DNA of 29,489 nt from CAZUFB01 sp048173955 (GCA_048173955.1 DBEYOB010000101.1:1-29489), one strand, 5' to 3'; shown: positions 1 through 7,766, counted from the first letter of the stretch. Translations and numbers: made by a program. Notes: generated from the letters alone by a model not told the origin.

Positions 1-423
1 GCCAACATCGTCGTCGCCGAGGACCTGGAGCGCGTGCGGCGGGCCGCCGGCGACCTGGCCGACCGGGTGGCGGCCGCGCTCGACGCCCACGGGCTTGCGG
101 CGCCCTTCACCGCCGAGCTCGCCGAGGAGCTCGGCATGCCCGAGCCGACCGTGCGGCGCGGCCTCACGATGCTGGTCGACTCCGGCCGCGCCGTCGCCGT
201 GGAGCGCACCTACGTGATGGGGGCCGACGCCTACGGGCGCGCCCGCTCGGTCGTGGCAGAGGCGATACGCTCCGCCGGCGGCCAGGCGACGGCGAGCTCC
301 CTGCGCGAGGCGCTCGGCCTGTCGCGCAAGTACGCGCTGCCGCTGCTCGAGCACTTCGACCGCGTGGGGTTCACGGTCCGCTCGGCTGACGAGCAGAGCG
401 CGCGCAGGCTGGCGAAGCCGTAG
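1..423 (+). CDS. selB: Selenocysteine-specific elongation factor SelB, C-terminal part (5' end outside window)
   Basis: The frame is open from the first base, so only the last 140 codons are present. They encode the winged-helix repeats of the SelB tail, which bind the SECIS hairpin of selenoprotein mRNAs while the missing N-terminal GTPase part carries Sec-tRNA. Visible signs are a winged-helix segment (PFTAELAEELGMPEPTVRRGL) and the last winged helix with the family hallmark LGLSRKYALPLLEHFDRVGFT, followed by a short basic end. The gene lies 146 bp before a selenocysteine tRNA, which supports the call strongly. The stop is TAG at 421-423. No truncation other than the window edge is evident. 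Confidence 0.93.
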   Translation, partial: ANIVVAEDLERVRRAAGDLADRVAAALDAHGLAAPFTAELAEELGMPEPTVRRGLTMLVDSGRAVAVERTYVMGADAYGRARSVVAEAIRSAGGQATASSLREALGLSRKYALPLLEHFDRVGFTVRSADEQSARRLAKP

Positions 424-552
424 GACCCGCTTTCGGCGCCGCGCGCATGCGGAGGGGAGGCGCCCGCGTCCGGCGTGCCAGACGAGGGCGCCTCCTGGAG
501 GATATCCCGTGGATGCGCGGGGTGCGGGCGCCTCGCCCCGCGCACTTCGGGG

Positions 553-558
553 TACAAT
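553..558 (+). promoter_or_regulatory. -10 box of the tRNA-Sec promoter
   Basis: TACAAT lies in the context GGGGTACAAT, 11 bases before the first base of the tRNA. The same box recurs before other genes in this window. No clear -35 hexamer was seen. The hexamer is visible; promoter function is inferred from spacing. Confidence 0.6.
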
Positions 559-569
559 TCCCCTCGCCT

Positions 570-666
570 GGAGGCGGATGGGTCCTGGTGGGCCCCGCGG
601 TCTTCAAAACCGTTGCGAGGCGTGCAGAACGTCTTGGATGTGTTCGATTCGCATACGCCTCCGCCA
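570..666 (+). tRNA. selC: tRNA-Sec (anticodon TCA)
   Basis: A 97-base selenocysteine tRNA with an encoded CCA end (664-666). The acceptor starts GGAGGCG (570-576) and pairs with CGCCTCC (656-662), with discriminator G663. The anticodon stem CGGT/ACCG (598-601/609-612) closes the loop CTTCAAA with anticodon TCA at 604-606. A long variable arm follows, then a T stem (638-642/650-654) around loop TTCGATT. The length, long acceptor and TCA anticodon distinguish it from a suppressor or tRNA-Ser. It delivers selenocysteine at recoded UGA codons with SelB, whose gene ends just upstream. No selenoprotein gene is recognised in the window itself. Confidence 0.95.
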
Positions 667-690
667 TCTTCGATGAGCGCAGGTTGCCTT

Positions 691-996
691 ATGGCCCTTT
701 TTCCCGCAGCAGAACAACCCGATAGTCCCGACGGTGCGCAGGAATCCGCGCTGTTTCGGCGCGACCGGTTCGTGCTGCGCGGGTTTTCGCGCACGACCGA
801 CGTGCTCGAGGCGTCGCGCCTGTGCCGTGCGGCGGACGTCGCCTGCCGGCTGGTCCCACGCCCTGCGAGTCTGGGCAACGCCGAGTGCGGGACAGCCCTG
901 CGCACGCTGCCCGCCGACGAGGCGCGGGTGTGCGGGCTGCTTGTTGACGCGGGCATCGAGCCCGACGGCATCGTCGAGGCGGTCGACTATGTCTAG
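691..996 (+). CDS. DUF3343 protein, putative Se/S carrier-like
   Basis: A 101-residue protein. From about residue 34 it matches the DUF3343 pattern: a beta strand and helix (FSRTTDVLEASRLCRAADV), a second strand (RLVPRP) and the conserved Cys motif ECGTALRT, ending in a helix and strand (IEPDGIVEAVDYV). The family is described as putative Se/S carrier-like and often occurs with selenium-handling genes. Here it sits 25-30 bp after tRNA-Sec and selB, and its last 8 bp overlap the next gene, so the two are probably translationally coupled. The start is uncertain: ATG 673 and ATG 691 are both in frame, neither with a strong ribosome binding site. The 30-residue N-terminal extension looks poorly structured. 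Confidence 0.72.
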   Translation: MALFPAAEQPDSPDGAQESALFRRDRFVLRGFSRTTDVLEASRLCRAADVACRLVPRPASLGNAECGTALRTLPADEARVCGLLVDAGIEPDGIVEAVDYV

Positions 997-3094
997 CCCC
1001 GCCCGCGGCGTCGTCACCGTGTGCGGGGGATGCCCGTCCGAGTGCGCGTTTCGCGCCGTCGCGATGCCGGACGGCTCGGTCGAGGCCGCGGTTCCCGTCG
1101 AGGGGCATCCCTGCCGCACGGCGCGGCTGTGCGACCGGGGGACGCGCCGCCTGCGCCTGCCGTCGGTGACGCGCAACCGCATCGAGCATCCCCTGCGCCG
1201 CCTGCCGGACGGGACGTTCGCGGAGGTCGCGTGGGACGAGGCGTACGCTTCCATTGCGGGCCGCATGCGCTCCCTGATGGATGAGGGAGGGCCCGGGGCG
1301 CTTGCCCTCACGACGGGTCTCGCCTCGAGCGCGCGTTTCCACGCCGAACGGCTGATGCGGGCCCTGGGCTCCCCGAACGTGTACGGGTCGGCGGGCGCCT
1401 GCGACGTCTCGCGCCTGACCGGCTTGCGCCACACGCTGGGTTACAGCCCCGAGAGCGACGTGGCGCACACCGACTACATCGTGTACCTGGGGCGCTCTCC
1501 GCTCGAGTCGGCGAGCGCCACCGAGGGGGACCTCGTGCGCGCCGCCCTGGACCGCGGTGCGCAGGTCGTGGCGGTCGACCCGCGGCGCAACCCGACGGTG
1601 GAGCAGGCGACCGACTGGCTGCGCATCCGTCCGGGGCGCGACCTGGCGCTCCTGCTCGGCATCGCGCACGTGCTGGTGGAAGAGGGCCTGTACGACCGGG
1701 AGTTCGTCGCCCGCCACACCACCGGCTTCGACGAGTTCGCCCGCGGCCTTGCGCCCTACAGCGCGCAATGGGCGGCCGAGGAGTGTGGCGTCGCGGCCGA
1801 GGACGTCGTGCGTGTGGCGCGCGGGCTGGGCCGCTTCCGTCCCCGCGCGGTGGTCGACTGCGGGTTCCACGGGGGCCTCGGTGTCGCCTACGTGAACAGC
1901 GTGCAGACGGCGCGCGTGATCGCGCTGGTCAACGCCCTGCTCGGAAACTACGGGCGCCCGGGCGGCTGCCTTGCGCCCGCACGCGACCTGCCGCTCGGCG
2001 AGCTCGACCCGGAACGGTTCCCGCTGCCCCCGCTGCCCGCCGCCCCGAAGGCGGGCTCGGAGCGCTACCCGCTTGTCGACCCCGCCGACGGGCTGTGCAC
2101 CACGCTCGGCGAGTCCGTCGGGCTCGGCCAGATCCGCGGCCTGATCGCCTACGCCTCGAACCCCGTCATGGGATACGGCAACGCGGCGGACTGGCAGCGG
2201 ATGCTCGGCGGGCTCGACTTGCTCGTCGCCATCGACATACGCATGTCCGAGACGGCGCGCATGGCCGACTTCGTGCTGCCCGACGTCACGTTCCTCGAAT
2301 GCGACCGTGGCGTGGGGTCGCGCGGGTCGGGGCTGTTCTACCGCGGCCGGGTCCTCGAGCCGCGCCTGCCGGACGCCCGACCCGCGGTGCGCATCTTCCG
2401 CGAGCTCGCCGACGCGCTGGGCGTGGGGGAGTGCCTCGCCTTCACCGACGACGACCTGGCCCGCGCGCAGATCGCGCCCTACGGCGTCGACCTTGGCGAG
2501 CTGCGTTCGCGCGGTTTCGTCGACACCGGCATCGACCTGGGCGAACGCACGGGCGAGCCGACGATCATGACGCCGACGGGGACGATCGACTTCGCCAGCG
2601 ACGTCTGGGAGCGCGCCGGTTTGGGGCGCGTCCCCTTCTGGCAGCCGCCCCTCGTGGACCCCGACCCGCGCGACCGGACGGCGTTTCGGCTCATCAACGG
2701 CAACAGCGCGTTCGAGTCGCACACCTCGACGGTCCTGCTGGCGACCGGCGCGCTCGACCCCGCCCATCTCGACATGGCGAGCGTGTGGCTCAACGCCGAG
2801 CGGGCGCGGGAGCTGGGCGTCGCCGACGGCGACGTCGTCGAGGTCTCCTCGGAGCTGGGGTGCGACCGCGCCGTCGCGCGGGTGACGCGCGCCATCCATC
2901 CCGAGGCGCTCTTCACCTCGGCGAGCCCGGGCGGCAGGTCGGGCAGCCGTGCGGGCGCGCGCGACGCGGGGGACCGGCTCGGGGTGGGCCCGCTCGACCA
3001 CACGCCGCTTCGCTACGACCCGCTGACCGGCGCCGCCCTCACGCAGGAGAACGTCGTGCATGTGCGCAGGGCGGCCGGCGCGGCGGGGGACTGA
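989..3094 (+). CDS. Molybdopterin oxidoreductase, DMSO-reductase superfamily, cytoplasmic
   Basis: A 701-residue bis-MGD-type enzyme starting at ATG 989 inside the end of the DUF3343 gene. The N-terminus binds a [4Fe-4S] cluster (C12, C15, C19, C48). The probable Mo ligand is C138 in GSAGACDVSR, a Cys as in thiosulfate or polysulfide reductase-like and Cys-type formate dehydrogenases. NPVMGYGN, the FVLPDVTFLECD segment and the C-terminal MGD-binding beta barrel (LINGNSAF, ending ENVVHV) are typical. There is no Tat leader, so it should act in the cytoplasm, and no ferredoxin or membrane subunit follows. The substrate cannot be assigned. Coupling to a DUF3343 protein beside selB-selC raises the possibility of a selenium link, which is inference. 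Confidence 0.85.
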   Translation: MSSPARGVVTVCGGCPSECAFRAVAMPDGSVEAAVPVEGHPCRTARLCDRGTRRLRLPSVTRNRIEHPLRRLPDGTFAEVAWDEAYASIAGRMRSLMDEGGPGALALTTGLASSARFHAERLMRALGSPNVYGSAGACDVSRLTGLRHTLGYSPESDVAHTDYIVYLGRSPLESASATEGDLVRAALDRGAQVVAVDPRRNPTVEQATDWLRIRPGRDLALLLGIAHVLVEEGLYDREFVARHTTGFDEFARGLAPYSAQWAAEECGVAAEDVVRVARGLGRFRPRAVVDCGFHGGLGVAYVNSVQTARVIALVNALLGNYGRPGGCLAPARDLPLGELDPERFPLPPLPAAPKAGSERYPLVDPADGLCTTLGESVGLGQIRGLIAYASNPVMGYGNAADWQRMLGGLDLLVAIDIRMSETARMADFVLPDVTFLECDRGVGSRGSGLFYRGRVLEPRLPDARPAVRIFRELADALGVGECLAFTDDDLARAQIAPYGVDLGELRSRGFVDTGIDLGERTGEPTIMTPTGTIDFASDVWERAGLGRVPFWQPPLVDPDPRDRTAFRLINGNSAFESHTSTVLLATGALDPAHLDMASVWLNAERARELGVADGDVVEVSSELGCDRAVARVTRAIHPEALFTSASPGGRSGSRAGARDAGDRLGVGPLDHTPLRYDPLTGAALTQENVVHVRRAAGAAGD

Positions 3095-3135
3095 GCGGCG
3101 CGGCGGGAAGGTGCGCGGCCGGCGCGCCGCGCCGC
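3095..3135. terminator. GC hairpin between convergent genes
   Basis: An 11-bp perfect stem (3095-3105 with 3125-3135) begins directly after the stop of the molybdoenzyme and faces the end of the Crp-type gene. There is no T-run, so it is a probable but weakly supported bidirectional terminator. Confidence 0.5.
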
Positions 3136-3181
3136 TTGCGGACAGCCCCTGCAGACCGCCGCCGCGGGTCGCCCCTGTGGA

Positions 3182-3886
3182 TCAGCGTCCCCCTTCGAAC
3201 CAGAACGCGTTCCCCTCGAACCCGAGGACGCCCTCCCCGCGCATCTTGGACAGCTCGTGCGACAGCGCGCTGCGGTCGACGCACAGGTAGTCGGCGAGCT
3301 GCTGGCGGGTGTAGGGGATGCGGAAGACGCCCCGTTCGTCGGCGTGGCGCGCCTGTTCGGACAGAAAGCTCAGGAGCCGCCCGCGGATGGTGCGCGGCGA
3401 GACGTCGGCGATCTTCTTGGTCAGCGCGATGTTGCGCGACGCCATGGCGGCAAACAGGTTGCGCACGAGGCGGGTGTGGAACGCGCAGCTGCTCGAGCAC
3501 GTGTTCAGGATGCGCTCGAGGTCGATGAGCGCAACGCCGCCGGGCTCGATGCCCGCGACGTCGACGTCGGAAGGGGTACCGGAGGCGGCGTAGGCCTCGG
3601 CGAAGGTGTCGCCCGGCCCGGCGGTGCCCAGGATGCTCCGGTTGCCGAGGGCGTCGGAGCGCTCCATCGACAGACGGCCGGCGAGGACGAGCCCCACGGA
3701 GCGGACCCGGTCCCCCTGCCGCACGATGCGCTCACCTTTGGCGAACGGCCGTATCTGCGCCTTCAGGCATCCGAACATGGCGGCGGCCTCCTGCGGCGAT
3801 ATGCCGGCGAACAGGGGGCCGCGCGCGTAGAGCTGCCCGTAGTCGGGCAGCGTGTCCGCCGCGTGTATGGTTGGTCTGCCGGCCAT
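3182..3886 (-). CDS. Crp/Fnr-family transcriptional regulator, divergent to hcp
   Basis: A 234-residue regulator with an N-terminal cyclic-nucleotide-binding-like barrel (about 22-130, with FAKGERIVRQGD and GDTFAEAYA), a long dimer helix and a C-terminal winged helix. The helix-turn-helix spans about 193-215, with recognition helix DRSALSHELSKM. Start ATG 3886 has a good ribosome binding site (GGAGAGG). It is transcribed away from the Hcp gene, an arrangement seen for HcpR-type regulators, which sense nitrosative stress. No N-terminal Fnr-type cluster cysteines are obvious, but C129 and C134 lie before the dimer helix. A perfect palindrome lies 26-41 bp before its start codon, which suggests autoregulation. 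The HcpR-like role is inferred from context. Confidence 0.85.
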   Translation of the reverse strand: MAGRPTIHAADTLPDYGQLYARGPLFAGISPQEAAAMFGCLKAQIRPFAKGERIVRQGDRVRSVGLVLAGRLSMERSDALGNRSILGTAGPGDTFAEAYAASGTPSDVDVAGIEPGGVALIDLERILNTCSSSCAFHTRLVRNLFAAMASRNIALTKKIADVSPRTIRGRLLSFLSEQARHADERGVFRIPYTRQQLADYLCVDRSALSHELSKMRGEGVLGFEGNAFWFEGGR

Positions 3887-3911
3887 CCCGACACCTCTCC
3901 TCGGGGTTCGA

Positions 3912-3927
3912 TGTTGTACTTACAACA
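3912..3927. promoter_or_regulatory. Palindromic operator 1, TGTTGTA-N2-TACAACA
   Basis: Perfect 7-bp arms around CT. It lies downstream of a possible -10 box for the regulator (TATACT on the minus strand, 3944-3949), so binding would block transcription of the regulator gene. The size and symmetry suit a Crp/Fnr dimer. Confidence 0.75.
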
Positions 3928-4008
3928 GGTTTTCAACGACAACAGTATAGGTGTTCCAGCGCATGGAAGAGATGTACGTCGTATGGTGCGAATGTCTCAA
4001 TGGCCATA

Positions 4009-4024
4009 TGTTGTAATTACAACA
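4009..4024. promoter_or_regulatory. Palindromic operator 2 before hcp, TGTTGTA-N2-TACAACA
   Basis: The same 7-bp arms around AT, making a perfect 16-bp palindrome. It lies 119 bp before the hcp start codon and about 40 bp upstream of a transcript start implied by a weak -10 candidate at 4045-4050, a position typical of class II activation by Crp/Fnr proteins. The likely binder is the divergent regulator. Confidence 0.75.
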
Positions 4025-4142
4025 GACATCCGATACCAGACCCTGATAGCCTCTTCTCAACCTTCGGCGTTGCCGCGGGCGTCGGCCGGCCCTGCGACGG
4101 GCCGCTCGGCCGATTCGACTTATCAAGAGAGCGGGGGACACC

Positions 4143-5780
4143 ATGAATCGCAACGACAACGTGCGCACGTGTGGCGCCGCGGCGCCCACCTCGATGTTCT
4201 GCTTCCAGTGCGAGCAGACCGCCGGGGGATGCGGCTGCACCAGGCAGGCCGGCGTGTGCGGCAAGCCCGCCGACGTCGCGCTGCTGCAGGACGAGCTGAC
4301 GGGCGCGCTCGTGGGGCTGGCGCGCGCCTGGTGCGCCAAGGGGCACGGCACCGTGTGCGACAACGCCGCGTCACTCGTCGAGCACGCGCTGTTCGCCACC
4401 CTGACCAATGTCGACTTCGACGGGGACGACATCCGCGCCCTCACCGGGCAGGTGCGCGCCAAGGCAGCCCACGCCGCCGAGGGGACGGGAGAGCCGGTCC
4501 GCGAGCTCGACCTGCGCGAGGTGTGGGACGCGCCGGAGGACGTCCGCTCGCTCAAGTCGCTGCTGCTGTTCGGGCTGCGCGGCATCGCCGCCTACGCCTA
4601 CCATGCGCGCGTGCTCGGCAAGACGGCCAACGACGAGGTCGACGTCTTCGTCATGAACGCCCTCAAGGCGCTTGGCGACGACCTGTCCGCCGACGACCTG
4701 CTCGCCCTCGTTCTCAAGGCCGGCGCCGTCAACGTCGTGTGCATGCGCCTGCTCGACGAGGGCAACGTGGGCGCGTTTGGGTCGCCCGTCCCCACCGAGG
4801 TGTCCCTCGCGGTCGAGCCCGGCCCGTTCGTCGTCGTCACCGGCCACGACCTCAACGACCTCGACCAGCTGCTCGAGCAGACCGACGGGCGCGGCGTCAA
4901 CGTCTACACGCACGGCGAGATGCTGCCCGCGCACGCCTACCCGCGCCTGAAGGCCCACCCCCAGCTCAAGGGGAACTTCGGCGGCGCATGGCAGACGCAG
5001 CAGACCGACTTCGCGAACATTCCCGCGCCCGTCGTGTTCACGACGAACTGCCTCATGCCGCCCAAGGCGAGCTATGCCGACCGCGTTTACGCGACCGGGC
5101 CGGTCGCCTACCCCGGCATGGCGCGCGTTCCGGAGGACGCCGCGGGCCGCAAGGACTTCTCCGCCGTCATCGACCGCGCGCTCGAGCTGGGCGGCTACGG
5201 TGAGCGCCAGGAGCGCGCCGGTATCAACGGCGGAACGAGCGTGACGACCGGATTCGCCCACGACGCGGTGCTCGGCGTGGCGGACAAGGTTGTCGAGGCC
5301 GTCAAGTCCGGCGCGGTGAGGCACATCTTCCTCGTCGGCGGCTGCGACGGTGCCCGTCCGGGACGCAACTACTACACCGAGTTTGTGAAGCAGACGCCTG
5401 CCGATTCGCTCGTTCTCACGCTCGCCTGCGGCAAGTACCGCTTCAACGACCTCGACCTGGGGACGGTCGGGGGGCTGCCGCGCCTGCTCGACATGGGCCA
5501 GTGCAACGACGCCTACAGCGCCGTCGTGGTCGCCTTGGCGCTGGCCGACGCGTTCGGCTGCACGGTCAACGACCTGCCTCTGACGCTCGTCCTGTCGTGG
5601 TACGAGCAGAAGGCGGTCGCCATCCTGCTGAGCCTGCTCCACCTCGGCATCAAGGGGATCTACCTGGGGCCGACGCTGCCGGCGTTCGTCTCCCCGGCCG
5701 TGCTCGACGTGCTCGTCAAGACGTTCGACCTGCACCCGACGACGACGCCCGAGGCCGACCTGGCGGCGATTCTGGGCTAG
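4143..5780 (+). CDS. hcp: Hybrid cluster protein (hydroxylamine reductase)
   Basis: A 545-residue protein, close to the usual 540-550. The N-terminal cluster cysteines are C20, C23, C32 and C39 (MFCFQCEQTAGG start), the close-spaced form found in anaerobes. The hybrid Fe-S-O cluster ligands are recognisable in GGTSVTTGFAHD, VGGCDGARPGRNYY, LACGKYRFND, the GQCNDAYSA segment and SWYEQKAVAILLSLL. Family members reduce hydroxylamine in vitro and nitric oxide in vivo and act in the cytoplasm. The start at ATG 4143 is preceded by a GGGGGA site; ATG 4194 would remove a 17-residue extension but lacks such a site. The divergent Crp-type regulator and two palindromes point to control by nitrosative or redox stress. 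Confidence 0.95.
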   Translation: MNRNDNVRTCGAAAPTSMFCFQCEQTAGGCGCTRQAGVCGKPADVALLQDELTGALVGLARAWCAKGHGTVCDNAASLVEHALFATLTNVDFDGDDIRALTGQVRAKAAHAAEGTGEPVRELDLREVWDAPEDVRSLKSLLLFGLRGIAAYAYHARVLGKTANDEVDVFVMNALKALGDDLSADDLLALVLKAGAVNVVCMRLLDEGNVGAFGSPVPTEVSLAVEPGPFVVVTGHDLNDLDQLLEQTDGRGVNVYTHGEMLPAHAYPRLKAHPQLKGNFGGAWQTQQTDFANIPAPVVFTTNCLMPPKASYADRVYATGPVAYPGMARVPEDAAGRKDFSAVIDRALELGGYGERQERAGINGGTSVTTGFAHDAVLGVADKVVEAVKSGAVRHIFLVGGCDGARPGRNYYTEFVKQTPADSLVLTLACGKYRFNDLDLGTVGGLPRLLDMGQCNDAYSAVVVALALADAFGCTVNDLPLTLVLSWYEQKAVAILLSLLHLGIKGIYLGPTLPAFVSPAVLDVLVKTFDLHPTTTPEADLAAILG

Positions 5781-5840
5781 CTTCGGGCAGCGCCGCCGTC
5801 CCGGTCCGGTGCGGCTGCGCGCAGCGGTTGCGTGCGGCGG

Positions 5841-6974
5841 CTACGTGCAGCTGCCGCCCATGCGCTCGTAGAACCCCAGCACCCACGCGCGGCGCCGGGT
5901 TCCGCAGGGGAGCAGCGCGTCGATGGCGGGCATGCCGATCTTGTAGATGAAGGCGATCCACAGGCGCAGGACGAGCGCCGCGGGGTCGCGCCGCGAGGCG
6001 GTCAGGCCGCGCCGCAGCTCGTCGTGGAACGGGCTGCGGCGCGCCGCGTCCCAGAACAGGTCGGCTCGGTCGGCCTTGGGATAGATCCACGGGCGGTCGT
6101 CGGGACCCGCGTAGTGCACGATGTAGGGGTCGGCGCTCGCCGCGTCGTAGGCGGCGCGCACCTCCGCCGGCGCCTGGGCGACGATGCGGGAGCGCCTCAG
6201 GCGTTTCCAGTCGTGCAGGACGTTCCAGCGGGGGTCGAGCCGCACGTAGGCGTCGCGGCCGTCGGGTGCCGAGGCCTGGGCGACTCGGTTCAGGATATCC
6301 TGGTCGGGCCAGCGCCACTTGCGGGAGACGGCGAGGCCGACCATCTCCTCCGCCAGGCCGAGCCCGCGCATGCGCTCGAGGTCCATCACGAGCACGCCCG
6401 ACTGGAAGTAGGAGCGGGGGTCTTTGAGGCCCACCTCGTTTTCGAGATAGGGCTTGACCATGGGGTCGTAGCCGGCATACTGGCCTGCCGTGTCGGCGTC
6501 GTGCACGGCGGCGATGAACCTGCCGTCGAGGTCGACGTCGAACAGCTCTGCCACGTCGTGGAGCACCACGAGGTCGGCGTCGAGGTAGACGGCCTTCCTC
6601 ACCTGGGGGAGCAGCACCGGCGCGAGCAGGCGGTAGTGCGCCGCGGCCCTGAAGCGCCCGCGGTTGGGGAGCCGGAGCCCGTCGAGCGTCGCCTCGGCGT
6701 CGAGCAGATCGAGGCTGACGTTGCCGAACGGGGCGCCCTCCGCCTGCTCCATGAGGCGCCGAGCGCTCGTCTGGGAGATGTCGTTGGTGAGCACGACGAT
6801 GTCGTAGGACCGGTCGGGAGAGGTGTGCTCGAGAAGCGACTGCACGACGACGGAGGCGTACGGTGCGAACCGCTCGTTGCTGGCGAGCAGGACGACCACG
6901 TCGTCGAAGGACAGGTCGAGCTCCGCGGAGCTTTTCGCGAGTTCGTAGCGGCGCGTGCGCCGTACCCTGAGCAT
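5841..6974 (-). CDS. Glycosyltransferase family 8
   Basis: A 377-residue retaining glycosyltransferase. Recognisable parts are the N-terminal strand (DDVVVLLASNERFAPYASV), the metal and nucleotide-sugar motif DAD at 132-134 in YLDADLVV, the acceptor segment QSGVLVMDLERMR, WPDQDILN, and the C-terminal HYAGPDDRPW corresponding to the GT8 H-x-x-G-x-x-x-P-W motif. It probably transfers a hexose from a UDP-sugar to a cell-surface glycan at the cytoplasmic face. The start ATG 6974 follows AAGG at moderate spacing and begins a family-like N-terminus. The minus frame stays open upstream to 7232, but that part is Arg/Pro-rich and looks non-coding. It ends 60 bp from the end of hcp and stands alone. 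Confidence 0.88.
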   Translation of the reverse strand: MLRVRRTRRYELAKSSAELDLSFDDVVVLLASNERFAPYASVVVQSLLEHTSPDRSYDIVVLTNDISQTSARRLMEQAEGAPFGNVSLDLLDAEATLDGLRLPNRGRFRAAAHYRLLAPVLLPQVRKAVYLDADLVVLHDVAELFDVDLDGRFIAAVHDADTAGQYAGYDPMVKPYLENEVGLKDPRSYFQSGVLVMDLERMRGLGLAEEMVGLAVSRKWRWPDQDILNRVAQASAPDGRDAYVRLDPRWNVLHDWKRLRRSRIVAQAPAEVRAAYDAASADPYIVHYAGPDDRPWIYPKADRADLFWDAARRSPFHDELRRGLTASRRDPAALVLRLWIAFIYKIGMPAIDALLPCGTRRRAWVLGFYERMGGSCT

Positions 6975-7078
6975 CGTCAACCAAAGCCTTCCGTGATCGG
7001 CGACGGCACGGCGTGCCCCGCGTCCCGGTCCTGCGCCGCCCGCCTTCCAAGAGGGGGGAGGGCTCGGACGGCGCGCCC

Positions 7079-7084
7079 ATTGTA
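7079..7084 (-). promoter_or_regulatory. -10 box of the GT8 gene
   Basis: TACAAT on the minus strand, about 105 bp before the start codon, in an AT-richer spot of otherwise GC-rich DNA. It matches the -10 boxes of other genes in the window. Confidence 0.5.
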
Positions 7085-7414
7085 CTCTAGCGCGTCTGTT
7101 CGCATACGGTCGGATGGGTCGCCGATCGGGGCTGCGGCGTTTACAAGGGTGCGGACATGACTGTCGTCGCGTGCTGTTGCCGCAGGTAGCCGGTGGGATC
7201 CTGCGCGGACCCCGCTGTGGAAGGTGACGCAAATGTCAGGGAAGCGCGCACGGGCCGGCGTGCCGCGCCCACGAAGCGTCCAGAAAAGTCTACGCGAAGT
7301 TGGGAAACTCCGGCGGCAGGGCGGGCGCGCGATGGCCGCGGGCGCGCGATGGCGGTGGAGCGGTGACGACCGCGGGGGTGTCGGTGGCCGCGGGGACAGT
7401 GGCGGTGGTCGCGA

Positions 7415-7591
7415 TGTCTGAAAAAATGACGGTTGCGAACGATTTTCCGCAAACAGTTTTGCGATTCGAGGGGGCTATAGGAAATTACGATTTACGTATC
7501 GGTAAATTCACTTTATAAAAAGCCGTTCTCCAATGATTGGGGACCGGTTTTGTGGGCAGCGAATCGTTCGCAACGTGCATTTTTTCAGACA
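7415..7591. repeat. Inverted-repeat element A (177 bp, AT-rich, no gene)
   Basis: The ends are near-perfect 30-bp inverted repeats (7415-7444 and 7562-7591): each reads inward TGTCTGAAAAAATG, then TTGCGAACGATT after one or two differing bases. The core is markedly AT-rich against surroundings near 70% GC and contains a smaller palindrome (ATTTAC-N6-GTAAAT, about 7487-7504). No protein is encoded and no target duplication was found. Read outward, each end has a small hairpin followed by six T, so the ends could stop transcription. Candidates are a MITE, an invertible segment or a small RNA locus. The rest of 6975-7814 holds the GT8 promoter, this element, a tandem array and a hairpin, but no convincing gene. 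Confidence 0.6.
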
Positions 7592-7592
7592 A

Positions 7593-7611
7593 CGGCACGT
7601 TTTAGGTGCCG
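7593..7611. terminator. Small hairpin CGGCAC/GTGCCG beside element A
   Basis: CGGCAC and GTGCCG form a 6-bp stem around GTTTTAG, starting two bases after element A. The same stem sequence with a different loop occurs inside element B (10659-10673), where it is followed by TTTT. Confidence 0.35.
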
Positions 7612-7616
7612 GCGCG

Positions 7617-7720
7617 CCCTTGGGCGCCTGCCATCCCTGGCGCCGGCGGACCCTTGGGCACCCACGCGTCCCTGACGCCAGCGGGCCTTTGGGCGCCCGT
7701 GCGCCTCTGGCGCCGGTGAA
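7617..7720. repeat. 35-bp tandem array, three copies
   Basis: Three imperfect units (7617-7650, 7651-7685, 7686-7720) share the start CCCTTGGGC and the end CTGGCGCCGG or a close variant; a partial unit end precedes them. Within a unit GGGCGCC and GGCGCC(C) can pair, so each unit may fold as a hairpin. No open frame explains the period, since the unit length is 34-35. Confidence 0.6.
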
Positions 7721-7732
7721 CCCCAGAAGGCA

Positions 7733-7766
7733 GGACGGCGGGTGCCCGTTGAGACGCCCGCCGTCC
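7733..7766. terminator. Hairpin downstream of the FAD reductase gene
   Basis: Perfect 10-bp stem GGACGGCGGG (7733-7742) with CCCGCCGTCC (7757-7766), 49 bp past the stop codon of the minus-strand flavoprotein gene. No T-run follows, so termination is inferred. Confidence 0.5.

Noticed and set aside
689..3061. A 790-codon open frame on the minus strand opposite the first molybdoenzyme
   Set aside because: It is rich in Arg, Ala and His without any domain and mirrors the GC-rich codons of the real gene, which has full motifs and a coupled start.
989..3094. A selenocysteine-containing molybdoenzyme next to selC
   Set aside because: There is no in-frame TGA at the Mo-ligand position, which is an ordinary Cys codon (C138), and no SECIS-like hairpin was needed to keep the frame open.
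7300..7518. A possible 72-codon gene running into element A
   Set aside because: It has no ribosome binding site and a Gly/Ala/Arg start from a GC-rich stretch, and crosses the inverted-repeat boundary.
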